From Tectiglobus sp965215755 (GTDB lineage: Bacteria > Pseudomonadota > Alphaproteobacteria > Rhizobiales > Hyphomicrobiaceae), in NCBI GenBank assembly GCA_965215755.1, contig OZ244119.1:2046001-2110000 (forward strand): DNA of 64,000 nt. Direction: 5' to 3'. Shown here piece by piece: positions 1 through 8,814 of this stretch. The translations under genes and the position numbers were made by a program. The notes below the pieces were generated by a model that was given only the letters and a program-made list of their open reading frames with translations, was not told where the DNA came from and did not search any database. Each line of letters starts with the position of its first letter. Position 1 is the stretch's first letter.

Positions 1-166
1 AACTAGCACTTGAGCCACTTGGCCTTGGATTAGATGGGCCTTCTACCGGGAAACCTGATCAGCGAGCTGCATCTGTTTCGAACATAGTCGGAGCAGGATA
101 GCGCGCTACATTGCCGGTTTTTGTTGCGGGACGCTTAAATGCCTTAAGCAATGTCCGATCTGGGTC
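1..166. other. 5' exon flank of the group II intron
   Basis: No convincing coding frame is visible. A 6-bp inverted repeat (GCTTAA, 133-138 and 144-149) lies just upstream of the intron. The last 13 bases carry the intron's target pairing sequences IBS2 (154-159) and IBS1 (161-166). Joining this flank to 2040 onward does not recreate a recognisable gene, so the intron seems to sit in non-coding DNA or in a degraded gene. Confidence 0.5.
154..166 (+). other. Intron-binding sites IBS2 and IBS1
   Basis: TCCGAT (154-159) is the exact complement of ATCGGA at 387-392. TGGGTC (161-166) pairs with GACCCG at 418-423 in six positions, one of them a G-U wobble. They are separated by one base and directly abut the intron's first base, the geometry known for group II targets. 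This is the strongest evidence for the intron's left boundary. Confidence 0.75.
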
Positions 167-386
167 GTGTGTCACGAGCGTAGTCGGTCCAAACGACTAC
201 GCGCAACTGTATGAGAGATGAAGGAGGGCCCTTCGGGTTCGGCGATCATGAGCCGATCCCAAACCGCTGCAAGCTGCTGTGGTCAAAAGCCATGGTGGTG
301 AGCGTTGCAGTCAAGCCTGGACGATAGTTCCGGGTCGGTGTGGTTGAGAGAGGCGAGCGCAAGCGAACTGTCGATGACGTGTCGAA

Positions 387-423
387 ATCGGATTAGGTGA
401 TGTCAGAACCGGGGGGTGACCCG
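387..423 (+). other. EBS2 and EBS1 loops of intron domain I
   Basis: ATCGGA at 387-392 (EBS2) and GACCCG at 418-423 (EBS1) are complementary to the bases just 5' of the intron. EBS1 sits in the loop of a GC-rich hairpin, consistent with the ID3 stem-loop that normally presents it. The assignment rests on complementarity and position only. Confidence 0.65.
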
Positions 424-707
424 TTTCCCGGGATAAGTTCGGGGGATGTCATGATACGGCCCGAACGGCGTCCGGCATTTAGGCGGCGCGAAGCTCAACC
501 AGGCTTTCATACGGAACGTGAGAACCTGCATGACGATGCCAAGAGAGAAGCCACAAGCGGGTCCGACCGCAAGGGCGAGAGTACCGATGCGTCGTGCAGG
601 GGCGGAGTAGCCCGTAGTAGTGATGAAGGCTCTGTAATGGGGCTGGAACGAAGGGGCTGCGTTGTTCAGCCGAGGCCACAGGCCAACTGCCATCGCAGGA
701 GGAGCCT

Positions 708-1976
708 GTGATCGAAGCAAAGCCGTTTTCGATCTCGAAACGCGAGGTCTGGGAAGCTTTCAAACGTGTGAAGGCCAACCGGGGAGCGGCTGGTGTAGAC
801 GGGCAGGCGATTACGGACTTTGAGGCTGATCTTCGGAACAACCTCTACAAGCTCTGGAACCGACTGTCCTCGGGAAGCTATTTTCCATCACCCGTGCGCC
901 GGGTCGATATTCCAAAAGCAGATGGCGGGACGCGTCCGTTAGGTATTCCGACGGTTGCCGATCGCATTGCCCAGGAAGTTGTCCGTCGCAAACTGGAGCC
1001 GATTTTAGAGCCAGTATTTCATGCCGACTCTTATGGCTACAGGCCGGGCAAGTCGGCGATCGATGCCGTGCGTCAGGCTCGTCAGCGCTGCTGGCGAATG
1101 AACTGGGTGCTCGATATCGACGTCAAAGGCTACTTCGACAACATTGATTGGGAGCTATTGCTCAAGGCCGTCCGCCACCATACGGATTGTCCATGGGTGT
1201 TGCTCTACATCGAACGTTGGTTGAAGGTGCCTGTCAGGATGGAGGATGGCCGCATGGTCGAGCGGCAAGCAGGTACACCACAGGGCGGCGTTATCTCACC
1301 GCTCCTGGCGAACCTGTTCCTGCACTATGCGTTTGATGCGTGGATGGCGCGGCACAATCCGCACATCCCATTCGAGCGCTACGCTGACGATATTGTGTGT
1401 CACTGCCGAACCGAGAGAGAGGCCCGAGATCTCTGGCACGCACTTGGCGAACATTTCGCCGATTGCAAGCTGGAACTGCATCCGCAGAAGACGAAGATCG
1501 TTTACTGTAAGGATGTCAACCGGCCGGGCGACTTTCCTGTGATCGCATTCGATTTTCTTGGCTTTCAGTTTCGAGCCAGAAAGACGATGTGGGGGAAGGG
1601 CGGGAAGCGTGTCTTCACGCACAGCTTCCAACCTGCTGCGAGCCCAAAAGCGCTCAAAGCGATTGGCCGGACGGTTCGAGCCTGGACCTTGCAACGGCGC
1701 AGCGACAAATCCCTGCAGGATCTGGCAGCAATGTGCAATCCGCACATTCGTGGCTGGATCACCTACTACAGCCACTTCTACAAGACGCAGCTGCGTCCGA
1801 CCCTCATCAGGATCGATGCTTATGTCATCAAGTGGGCACGTCGCAAATTCAAGCGGATGCGCCATCAGTCAAGGGGTGTGAGGGCATGGCTTCAACGCGT
1901 TCGTCGCGACAAGCCGCAGCTCTTTGCCCATTGGCCACTATGTCATGGCAACGGCCGAACAATAGGAGCCGTATGA
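708..1976 (+). CDS. ltrA: Group II intron reverse transcriptase/maturase
   Basis: Intron-encoded protein that helps its intron RNA fold and splice, and reverse-transcribes it at the target. The 422 residues hold a reverse transcriptase domain (about 55-270) with catalytic D136 in the DID motif and YADD at 225-228, then a thumb region and a maturase X domain (about 310-385, with HIRGWITYYSHF). No C-terminal HNH endonuclease domain is present, as in the RmInt1-like, endonuclease-free classes; such introns usually use replication forks for priming. The GTG start is preceded by AGGAGGAG at a good distance. The stop codon lies inside domain V, usual for these elements. The frame is intact, so the protein is probably functional. 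Confidence 0.95.
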   Translation: MIEAKPFSISKREVWEAFKRVKANRGAAGVDGQAITDFEADLRNNLYKLWNRLSSGSYFPSPVRRVDIPKADGGTRPLGIPTVADRIAQEVVRRKLEPILEPVFHADSYGYRPGKSAIDAVRQARQRCWRMNWVLDIDVKGYFDNIDWELLLKAVRHHTDCPWVLLYIERWLKVPVRMEDGRMVERQAGTPQGGVISPLLANLFLHYAFDAWMARHNPHIPFERYADDIVCHCRTEREARDLWHALGEHFADCKLELHPQKTKIVYCKDVNRPGDFPVIAFDFLGFQFRARKTMWGKGGKRVFTHSFQPAASPKALKAIGRTVRAWTLQRRSDKSLQDLAAMCNPHIRGWITYYSHFYKTQLRPTLIRIDAYVIKWARRKFKRMRHQSRGVRAWLQRVRRDKPQLFAHWPLCHGNGRTIGAV

Positions 1977-2039
1977 ATCGAGAGGTTCACGTACGGTTCT
2001 GGGAGAGGCCCGGGGTGAAATTCCCTGGGCCTACTCAAC
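1966..2039 (+). ncRNA. Group II intron domains V and VI
   Basis: The catalytic core of the ribozyme. Domain V occupies 1966-1999: AGC triad at 1967-1969, a 5-bp upper stem closed by GAGA, and complementary lower arms. Domain VI pairs 2006-2015 with 2023-2032, leaves A2033 unpaired, then pairs 2003-2005 with 2034-2036. The bulged A is the expected branch nucleotide. Confidence 0.88.
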
Positions 2040-2151
2040 AAAAGTGAGCTTGTGCGGTGCACAACACTTGTCCGTAGCTGGTTAGAGCGGTCGTTATCCT
2101 GCTTCAAACGCGCTGAAGCGCTAATGCCAGCAATCTCTGCAAACCACCCAC

Positions 2152-3267
2152 TCAAGCAGCCTTCGGTATCTCCCGGGACAGGCGTTCGCGGAACTGCGGC
2201 AGCACTTTTTCGGCGAAGGTTCGGGCGGCTTGGGCGTGGGGATAGCCGGAGAGGCAGAAGCTGGTGCAGCCGGCGTCGACGAATTCGTTGAGGGTTTCGG
2301 CGACCTGGTCCGGGTTGCCGACGACGGCGATCCCGGCGCCGGCGCGTACTTTTGAGATGCCGGTCCATAGATGTGGACCGATGCGCATGTCATCGCCGGA
2401 TTCTTCGAGGAGTTTCCAGACCTGCCGGTTGGCTTCCGAGGTGCGGCGGATGCCGTCGACGGCGCTGCTGTTGATGCGCATGTTGGCAAGTTGCATGCCT
2501 TCGACGTTGCCGATCAGATTGTAGGCGTCGGCCCAGGCCTGCTCTTCGGTCTCAGCACAGACGATCTGCAGGCGCATGCCGAACTGGATGATGTCTTCGC
2601 GACCATGCCTGGCGGCGCGTTGACGGATGTCAGCGATCTTCCGTTGGATGCTGTCCGGGCGGTCGCCCCAGAAAAGATGCACGGATGAGTGTTTTGCCGA
2701 GATCTCAAGTGCCTGTTCGGAACCGCCGCCGAGGAAGAAGGGGGGATGCGGCTGCTGCAGTGGTTTGGGCTCGATCACCGAATTGACATTGTAGTGGTGG
2801 CCCTCAAATCCGATCGGCGTGTTGCTGGTCCACAGCCGCTTCATGATCTGGACTTCCTCGTCCATCTTTTCGTAGCGGATTTCTTTGCTGTCGGGGATGC
2901 CATCGGCGAGGGTGTCATCATCATTGACACCGGCGATGAGATTGACGCACAGGCGGCCGCCGGAAAGTTGGTCGAGGGTCGCGAACATTTTTGCTGAGAG
3001 CACCGGGTTGCAGTAGGCGGAGCGGAGTGCGACCAGTGGCGCGACGTTTTTTGTGCGGGCGAGGTAATAGGCACCGGTGACGGTCGCCTCCCAGCAGGCG
3101 GCGTTGACCGGCATCAACATGTAGGCGAAGCCGGCGTTGTCGACGACGTCAACAATTTCGTCAAACAGTGGGCGGCTCTGCGGGATGTGGCCGGCCGGAT
3201 CGCCAAGGCAGGAACTGTCGCCGCTTGTCGGCAGGAACCAGCCGAATGTGAGATCACTTGCGGCCAT
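2152..3267 (-). CDS. LLM-class FMNH2-dependent monooxygenase, SsuD-like
   Basis: A TIM-barrel flavin monooxygenase of 371 residues in the bacterial luciferase-like family, closest in pattern to alkanesulfonate monooxygenase SsuD, which uses FMNH2 and O2 to cleave sulfonates to sulfite and an aldehyde. Family blocks seen include an NVxAG-type segment (CVNLIAGVNDDD), RYEKMDEEVQIMKRLW, PFFLGGGSEQALEISAKH and FGMRLQIVCAETEEQAW. A strong Shine-Dalgarno (GGAGGACATCCC then ATG) fixes the start. No reductase or sulfonate transporter lies next to it, so the substrate is unknown; a role in sulfonate or other small-molecule oxidation is inferred from the family. It is divergent from the alcohol dehydrogenase gene across about 260 bp. 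Confidence 0.85.
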   Translation of the reverse strand: MAASDLTFGWFLPTSGDSSCLGDPAGHIPQSRPLFDEIVDVVDNAGFAYMLMPVNAACWEATVTGAYYLARTKNVAPLVALRSAYCNPVLSAKMFATLDQLSGGRLCVNLIAGVNDDDTLADGIPDSKEIRYEKMDEEVQIMKRLWTSNTPIGFEGHHYNVNSVIEPKPLQQPHPPFFLGGGSEQALEISAKHSSVHLFWGDRPDSIQRKIADIRQRAARHGREDIIQFGMRLQIVCAETEEQAWADAYNLIGNVEGMQLANMRINSSAVDGIRRTSEANRQVWKLLEESGDDMRIGPHLWTGISKVRAGAGIAVVGNPDQVAETLNEFVDAGCTSFCLSGYPHAQAARTFAEKVLPQFRERLSREIPKAA

Positions 3268-3527
3268 GGGATGTCCTCCGAATGGGTTTGGGGCGGATGC
3301 GGGTATTATGGACCGATCTCAGGTTCGGGCAAGGGGCGATGGCGGTTGATGATCGACGATCGGCTGTTTGATCAAGCTGAAGCCGGAGTTGGCAGTCAAT
3401 TGCAAAGCTCCTGTCGCCGTCTGCAGTATCGATTGTCTTTGTCATTCTCAGCCGAATTCACGATAGCCAAGCAGCGGCGAAGCAGGTTAGGCTTCCGGCC
3501 AAATTCAATGACCGGAGGAACCCGCCC

Positions 3528-4619
3528 ATGAAAGCCGCCGTGCTCCACGAAGTGAACAAGCCGCTGGTGATCGAGGATATTTCGACGAAGAAGCCGGGGC
3601 CGCGCGAAGTGCTGCTCAATGTGGCCTATGCCGGGCTGTGCCATTCGGACCTGCACTTCATCGAGGGGCTCTATCCGCATCCGCTGCCGACGGTGCTGGG
3701 GCACGAGTCGGCCGGGATCGTCGAAGAGGTCGGTTCGGAAGTCACCTACGTCAAGAAGGGTGATCACGTGATCACCTGCCTGTCGGTGTTCTGTGGAACG
3801 TGTGAGCAATGTACCTCCGGGCGGCCGGTCATTTGCACCAACACGGACGTCAAGATGCTGCCGGGTCAGTCAGAGCGGCTCGAATGGCAGAAGCCTGACC
3901 GGTTGCATCAGTTCATCAATATGTCGTCGTTTGCCGAGCAGATGCTGGTGCATGAAAACGCTGTCGTGAATGTGCGCAAGGACATGCCGTTGGATCGTGC
4001 CGCGCTGATCGGCTGTGGCGTGATCACCGGGTTTGGCGCTGCGGTCAACACAGCCAACGTGCGCTTTGGTCAAACCGTTGCTGTGATCGGCTGTGGCGGT
4101 GTCGGGATGGCCGCGATCAATGGCGCGCATGTTGCTGGTGCCGGTCGGGTGATTGCGGTTGATACCAATCCAGTGAAGCTGCAGCTGGCGACGAAACTTG
4201 GCGCGACAGATCTGATCAATCCCAATGATGGCGATCCGGTTGAGCAGGTGAAAGAGTTGACCAAAGGTGGAGTTGATCACGCCATTGAGTGTCTTGGTCT
4301 CAAGCTGACGGCGGAGCAGTCGTTCCAGATGTTGCGGGTTGGCGGGACGGCGACGATCGTCGGCATGGTGCCTTTCGGCGAAAAGATCGAGCTGCATGGA
4401 TTTGATTTCCTGCGTGAGCGCAAGATCCAAGGCTCATCGATGGGGTCGAACCGGTTCCGCACGGACATGCCGCGATTGATTGAGCTCTATCTGCAAGGGC
4501 GGCTACATCTCGATGATTGGATTTCCGACAAGATCAAGCTGGAGGAGATCAATGAGGGGTTCACGGCTATGAAGGAAGGCCGGGCAGTACGCTCATTGAT
4601 CGACTTCGGGATCGCCTGA
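3528..4619 (+). CDS. Zinc-dependent alcohol dehydrogenase
   Basis: Medium-chain NAD(P)-dependent alcohol/aldehyde oxidoreductase of 363 residues. Catalytic zinc ligands C38 and H59-E60 are present, as is the structural zinc lobe C89, C92, C95 and C103. The Rossmann glycine motif VIGCGGVG lies in the middle of the protein, followed by the aspartate of IAVDTN that suggests NAD preference. The overall form resembles class III-like alcohol dehydrogenases of actinobacteria and alphaproteobacteria. GGAGGAAC precedes the ATG. A strong terminator follows 30 bp after the stop. The alcohol substrate cannot be read from the sequence; the aldehyde product of the neighbouring SsuD-like enzyme is one possibility, which is inference only. 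Confidence 0.9.
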   Translation: MKAAVLHEVNKPLVIEDISTKKPGPREVLLNVAYAGLCHSDLHFIEGLYPHPLPTVLGHESAGIVEEVGSEVTYVKKGDHVITCLSVFCGTCEQCTSGRPVICTNTDVKMLPGQSERLEWQKPDRLHQFINMSSFAEQMLVHENAVVNVRKDMPLDRAALIGCGVITGFGAAVNTANVRFGQTVAVIGCGGVGMAAINGAHVAGAGRVIAVDTNPVKLQLATKLGATDLINPNDGDPVEQVKELTKGGVDHAIECLGLKLTAEQSFQMLRVGGTATIVGMVPFGEKIELHGFDFLRERKIQGSSMGSNRFRTDMPRLIELYLQGRLHLDDWISDKIKLEEINEGFTAMKEGRAVRSLIDFGIA

Positions 4620-4648
4620 GGCACCTGTTTCGGAATTTGAGCCTTTGT

Positions 4649-4678
4649 CAGCGCTGCCCAGGCGGGCGGCGCTGTTTT
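4649..4678 (+). terminator. Rho-independent terminator after the alcohol dehydrogenase
   Basis: An 11-bp stem (4649-4659 with 4664-4674, one G-U pair) with loop AGGC is followed directly by TTTTGTT. This is a textbook intrinsic terminator for the upstream plus-strand gene, and it ends four bases before the convergent MaoC gene. Confidence 0.85.
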
Positions 4679-4682
4679 GTTC

Positions 4683-5135
4683 TCAGCTTCGCGGCTTGCG
4701 GCGTACTATCTCGGTCAGCATATAGTGCAGCACGACATCGCCATCCTGGTTCAAGAGTTCGATGTGCAAGGTGACGAGACCCTGTTCAGGTCTGCTGCGG
4801 GAGGGGCGTTTCTCCTTGACGGTGACGCGGACCTTGACCCTGTCGCCTTCAATCACGGGCTTTGGGAATTCAAGGTTGGTGATGCCGAGACCGACAACCG
4901 GCAGGACCTCAAACGCACCTGCTTCATGAGCCAGCTTCTGAGCAACGGCCATGGAGTGGAAGGCTGACGCGAAGATCTTGCCCACGGGGGACTGTGCGGC
5001 GGCATCCTCATCGATATGATAGAGCTGCGGATCCCATTCCCTGGCGTAGGCGATGATGGCCTCGCGGGACATCAGGCAATCGTGTGTCGAGTGGAATGTC
5101 TGGCCAATTTCCAGGTCTTCAAAGTACGTGCTCAT
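4683..5135 (-). CDS. MaoC-family (R)-specific enoyl-CoA hydratase-like protein
   Basis: A hot-dog fold protein of 150 residues. It begins MSTYFEDLEIGQTF and carries the hydratase signature region YAREWDPQLYHIDEDAA followed by FASAFHSMAVAQKL, typical of MaoC dehydratases acting on acyl-CoA. The reading frame extends about 74 codons upstream, but that segment has no family similarity and would run into the lepA promoter; the ATG at 5135, preceded by AAGGGG, matches the usual family start. It is divergent from lepA. The acyl-CoA substrate is unknown. It could alternatively be a non-enzymatic hot-dog protein, but the D...H pair is present. Confidence 0.85.
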   Translation of the reverse strand: MSTYFEDLEIGQTFHSTHDCLMSREAIIAYAREWDPQLYHIDEDAAAQSPVGKIFASAFHSMAVAQKLAHEAGAFEVLPVVGLGITNLEFPKPVIEGDRVKVRVTVKEKRPSRSRPEQGLVTLHIELLNQDGDVVLHYMLTEIVRRKPRS

Positions 5136-5341
5136 TTGCGGGCCCCTTTGCGCCATCATACCGACTAATCGGTCGCTGTTACGACAATCAATCCGGGACG
5201 GGAGCCAAGATCTGACACTTACGCTGCGGGTGAATTTGTGAACGCTGCTCATTAACCCTGCTTCCCCACACCGCACGGACTTGAAAACGCGTCGGTAAAC
5301 TTCCACTTCCAGCGATTGGCGGGCGGTGGTATGAGCGTGGC

Positions 5342-7141
5342 ATGAGCGAACAGTCACATATTCGGAATTTCTCGATCATTGCGCATATCGATCACGGTAA
5401 GTCGACGCTGGCTGACCGTTTGATCCAGTATTGCGGCAATGTTGCTGATCGGGAGATGAAAGAGCAGCTGCTCGATAATATGGATATCGAGCGTGAGCGC
5501 GGCATTACCATCAAGGCCCAGACGGTGCGGCTTGATTACAAGCACACGGACGGCGAGACCTACCAGCTGAACCTGATGGACACTCCAGGCCACGTCGACT
5601 TTGCCTACGAAGTGTCACGGTCGTTGTCAGCATGCGAGGGGTCGCTGCTGGTGGTTGATGCAAGCCAGGGCGTTGAAGCGCAAACCCTGGCCAACGTCTA
5701 TCAGGCGTTAGAACATGATCATGAGATCATTCCGGTCCTGAATAAAGTTGACCTTCCGGCTGCGGACGAAGATCGCGTCAAGCAACAGATCGAGGATGTT
5801 ATCGGTCTCGATGCCTCGGACGCGGTTGGTGTGTCGGCCAAGACCGGGCTGAATATTGACTCCGTTCTGAAGGCGATTGTCGAGCGACTGCCGGCACCGA
5901 GCGGGGAGCGCGAGAAGCCCCTCAAGGCCATGCTGGTCGACAGTTGGTACGATGCCTACCTCGGCGTTGTCGTGCTCGTGCGGGTCATCGAAGGTGTCCT
6001 GAAGAAAGGCCAGAAGATCAAATTGATGCAAACCGGCACAACGCATCTGATCGAGCGGGTCGGTATATTCCGTCCCAAGCAGGAAATGCTGCCGGAATTG
6101 GGACCTGGTGAGGTTGGTTTCTTTACTGCTGCGATCAAGGAAGTGGCTGATACCCGCGTTGGTGATACGGTCACCGACGATAAGAACCCGACAGACGCGG
6201 CGCTCGAAGGCTTTAAGCCGGCACAGCCGGTTGTATTCTGTGGCTTGTTCCCGGTCGATGCGGCTGACTTCGAGGATCTCAGATCCGCAATGGCGAAGCT
6301 GCGGCTCAACGATGCCAGCTTCTCATTTGAGATGGAAACCTCCGCGGCGCTGGGCTTTGGTTTCCGTTGCGGCTTCCTTGGGTTGCTGCACCTGGAGATC
6401 ATTACCGAGCGGCTCGACCGGGAGTTCAATCTCGAGTTGATCACGACAGCGCCGAGCGTTGTCTATCACCTCTACATGAATGACGGCAGTATGATCGAGA
6501 TGCACAATCCGGCGGATATGCCGGATCCGACGCAGATCGACCGTATGGAAGAGCCGTGGATTGAAGCCACAATAATGGTTCCGGATGAATATCTGGGCGG
6601 TGTCCTGAAGCTCTGCCAGGATCGGCGAGGACGTCAGAAAGAGCTGACCTACGCCGGTTCACGAGCCATGCTCATCTACGAGCTGCCGCTGAACGAGGTG
6701 GTGTTCGATTTCTATGACAGGCTGAAGTCGATCTCGCGCGGATACGCGTCGTTTGACTATCAGATGATCGGCTACGAGCCGGATGATCTCGTGAAGATGT
6801 CTGTCTTAGTGAATGCCGAACCGGTGGATGCATTATCCATGATCGTTCACCGCACGCGGGCTGATGCACGTGGCCGCGTGATGTGCGAGAAGCTGAAGGA
6901 GCTCATTCCTCAGCATCTCTTCAAAATTCCTGTTCAGGCCGCAATTGGTGGGCGCATTATTGCGCGTGAAACCATATCTGCGCTGCGTAAGGACGTGCTT
7001 GCCAAGTGCTATGGCGGTGATATCTCGCGAAAGCGCAAACTGCTTGACAAGCAGAAGGCTGGTAAGAAGAAGATGCGTCAGTTCGGCAAAGTCGAAATCC
7101 CGCAGGAGGCGTTCATCGCCGCCCTCAAGATGGGTGAATAG
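5342..7141 (+). CDS. lepA: Elongation factor 4 (LepA), ribosomal back-translocase GTPase
   Basis: Translational GTPase of 599 residues that acts on stalled or mis-translocated ribosomes and affects initiation. The P-loop AHIDHGKST (14-22), switch region ERERGITIKAQTV, DTPGHVDF (near 79) and NKVDLPAAD (near 133) are all present. The C-terminal LepA-specific domain with GGDISRKRKLLDKQKAGKKKMR is intact. Length matches the family. The ATG overlaps the TGA of a four-codon frame starting at 5331, which may be chance. No strong Shine-Dalgarno is seen. Confidence 0.98.
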   Translation: MSEQSHIRNFSIIAHIDHGKSTLADRLIQYCGNVADREMKEQLLDNMDIERERGITIKAQTVRLDYKHTDGETYQLNLMDTPGHVDFAYEVSRSLSACEGSLLVVDASQGVEAQTLANVYQALEHDHEIIPVLNKVDLPAADEDRVKQQIEDVIGLDASDAVGVSAKTGLNIDSVLKAIVERLPAPSGEREKPLKAMLVDSWYDAYLGVVVLVRVIEGVLKKGQKIKLMQTGTTHLIERVGIFRPKQEMLPELGPGEVGFFTAAIKEVADTRVGDTVTDDKNPTDAALEGFKPAQPVVFCGLFPVDAADFEDLRSAMAKLRLNDASFSFEMETSAALGFGFRCGFLGLLHLEIITERLDREFNLELITTAPSVVYHLYMNDGSMIEMHNPADMPDPTQIDRMEEPWIEATIMVPDEYLGGVLKLCQDRRGRQKELTYAGSRAMLIYELPLNEVVFDFYDRLKSISRGYASFDYQMIGYEPDDLVKMSVLVNAEPVDALSMIVHRTRADARGRVMCEKLKELIPQHLFKIPVQAAIGGRIIARETISALRKDVLAKCYGGDISRKRKLLDKQKAGKKKMRQFGKVEIPQEAFIAALKMGE

Positions 7142-7340
7142 CGGGCAGCCTGCCTTGGTATCTCGATAGTGGATTGCATTCCGGGACGCGTTTTCTGAGT
7201 GGAGCCGCGGCTTGCCAACGTTCTTTTGCTTTTGCGATGCTGCTGTTTTTCCAAGACGACTTTGGCAGATACTCTGAGATGGTCCACTATGCCAGGCTAT
7301 CCGATCCGTCCCGTTTGGATTGAACCAAGAGGGGGAGCCC

Positions 7341-8387
7341 GTGTCATACGTCTTCGATAACCCGGCCTTTGACAATCATGAGCAGGTCGTTTTCTGCAGC
7401 GACGCGGCGACCGGACTGCGCGCGGTGATCGCCATTCACTCAACCCGGCTCGGGCCCGCAGCTGGTGGCTGCCGCATGTATCCTTATGCCACAATCGAAG
7501 ATGCCGTGACGGATGTCCTGCGGCTCTCCAAAGGGATGAGCTACAAAAATGCGCTGGCTGGCCTCGCGCTTGGTGGTGGCAAGGCGGTTGTCATCGCGGA
7601 CTCGCGAGCGCCAAACAAGCCGAAGCTGCTGGCGGCGTTTGCCAAACAGGTACAGACGCTGAATGGGCGATACTGGACTGCCATTGACGTCGGTGTCGGC
7701 GTCGAGGATGTGGCCGGCATGGCACGCGACACGGACTTTGCATTCACGTTGGTTGATGAACGGGCAGGACGTCATAACCCGGCTGTGTTCACTGCGCTGG
7801 GTGGGTTCGTCTCGATCGAGGCAACTGTGCGGCACGTCTTGCAGCGTGATCATCTCAAAGATGTCCGGTTTGCGATTCAGGGCCTCGGACAGACCGGTAT
7901 GGATCTTTGTCGCCGCCTGAGCGAAGCCGGCGGCAAGGTCATTGCGACGGACGTCAACGCCGATGCGATTGCGCATGCAAAACAGCAATTCGGCATCGAG
8001 GCTGTTTCACCTGATGAGATCTATGGGGCGGATGTCGATGTCTTCGTCCCGTGTGCGTTGGGGGCGATCCTCAATGACGAAACCATCCCGCGTTTGAAAG
8101 CCAAAGCGGTGTGTGGTTTGGCGAATAATCAACTTGAACAACCGCATCATGGCAAGGCTCTGTTCGAGCACGGCATTACCTACGCCCCCGACTATGTGGT
8201 CAACGCCGGCGGTGTCATCTATGGCTCCGATGACATCTTCAAGACGCACGACACGTCAGTTGCGGAAGACAAGATCAGAAAGATCGGTTCTGTTCTGATC
8301 GAGATCTTCTCACGTGCTGAGAAAGAGGGCCGGGCTACCTCTGATATTGCGGACGATATGGCCCGGGCCCGCATGCATGGAGCCTGA
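7341..8387 (+). CDS. Glu/Leu/Phe/Val dehydrogenase, leucine-dehydrogenase type
   Basis: NAD-dependent amino-acid dehydrogenase of 348 residues that would interconvert a branched-chain or aromatic L-amino acid with its 2-oxo acid and ammonia. The N-terminal catalytic domain contains the glycine-rich GGGK motif with the catalytic lysine at about residue 81, as in leucine dehydrogenase, and GPAAGGCRM. The C-terminal Rossmann domain has GLGQTGMDLC. The GTG at 7341 was chosen because GAGGGGGAG sits just upstream; a TTG seven codons earlier overlaps that Shine-Dalgarno. Exact substrate preference cannot be assigned. Confidence 0.9.
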   Translation: MSYVFDNPAFDNHEQVVFCSDAATGLRAVIAIHSTRLGPAAGGCRMYPYATIEDAVTDVLRLSKGMSYKNALAGLALGGGKAVVIADSRAPNKPKLLAAFAKQVQTLNGRYWTAIDVGVGVEDVAGMARDTDFAFTLVDERAGRHNPAVFTALGGFVSIEATVRHVLQRDHLKDVRFAIQGLGQTGMDLCRRLSEAGGKVIATDVNADAIAHAKQQFGIEAVSPDEIYGADVDVFVPCALGAILNDETIPRLKAKAVCGLANNQLEQPHHGKALFEHGITYAPDYVVNAGGVIYGSDDIFKTHDTSVAEDKIRKIGSVLIEIFSRAEKEGRATSDIADDMARARMHGA

Positions 8388-8814
8388 ATTTCGGCGATAC
8401 CACGACCAGAGAGCCGACGTCGGGCGGCTATTGAGGCGGGTTTTCAGATGTCCCAAGGGCAATGATTAATGCTAGCGTGGCCAGAACAGCCGGGAATCTG
8501 AAGTGAATTCGGGTGAAAAGCAGGGTGTTGCGGCTCGTTCACAGCAGATGTTTTGATCGTTTTTGCTTATTAGGTCATATATGCCATTGGCGCATAACGG
8601 GTATGTTTTGGCCTTGGATTAGCTCCATACCCAATATTCTGCTGTTCCAATGCCTTTGAATGTGTTATCAGCGCCGCATCGACTTGGGCCGGACAATGAG
8701 GCCGTTTCGCCCGCTCCGAGCTGGGCGCACGATCTAGACCATCCCCTATTCGACTACAAATAGCGAGGTGCGGGAAGCACATCGCTGACACTTGCAATGC
8801 AAAGGCTAAATGAC
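8388..8814 (+). other. Intergenic region and possible leader of the cold-shock gene
   Basis: About 430 bp without a supported gene. A 7-bp inverted repeat (GGGTATG at 8599-8605 and CATACCC at 8626-8632) is present. Long structured leaders are known for cspA-type mRNAs, so part of this stretch may be transcribed; no promoter can be assigned with confidence. Confidence 0.4.

Larger units (their letters stand above)
167..2039 (+). mobile_element. Complete group II intron (ORF-containing, IIB-like)
   Basis: Self-splicing ribozyme and retroelement that moves by target-primed reverse transcription. It starts with GTGTG, matching the GTGYG 5' consensus, and ends with AC. Domain V (1966-1999) has the AGC triad, a GAGA tetraloop and paired arms. 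Domain VI (2003-2036) is a 10-bp stem with a bulged A at 2033, seven bases from the proposed 3' end, as expected for the lariat branch point. EBS1 (418-423) pairs with IBS1 (161-166) and EBS2 (387-392) with IBS2 (154-159), which fixes the 5' junction after base 166. The maturase lies in the domain IV position. Boundaries come from reading structure by eye; the 3' end could shift by a base or two. Confidence 0.88.

Noticed and set aside
397..720. Open frames on both strands upstream of the maturase
   Set aside because: They lie inside domain I of the group II intron RNA, whose base pairing explains the sequence; the predicted proteins have no domain features.
2095..2125. Short GC inverted repeat after the SsuD-like gene
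   Set aside because: The stem is only four or five bases with a tiny loop and no convincing T-run, so it was not called a terminator.
5331..5345. Four-codon frame ATG AGC GTG GCA TGA overlapping the lepA start
   Set aside because: Could be a leader for coupled translation, but four codons without a clear Shine-Dalgarno are too little evidence.
21..8624. A 15-base match (TTGGCCTTGGATTAG) near positions 24 and 8609
   Set aside because: A match of this length between two places is expected by chance in a 64-kb window, and the flanks are unrelated.
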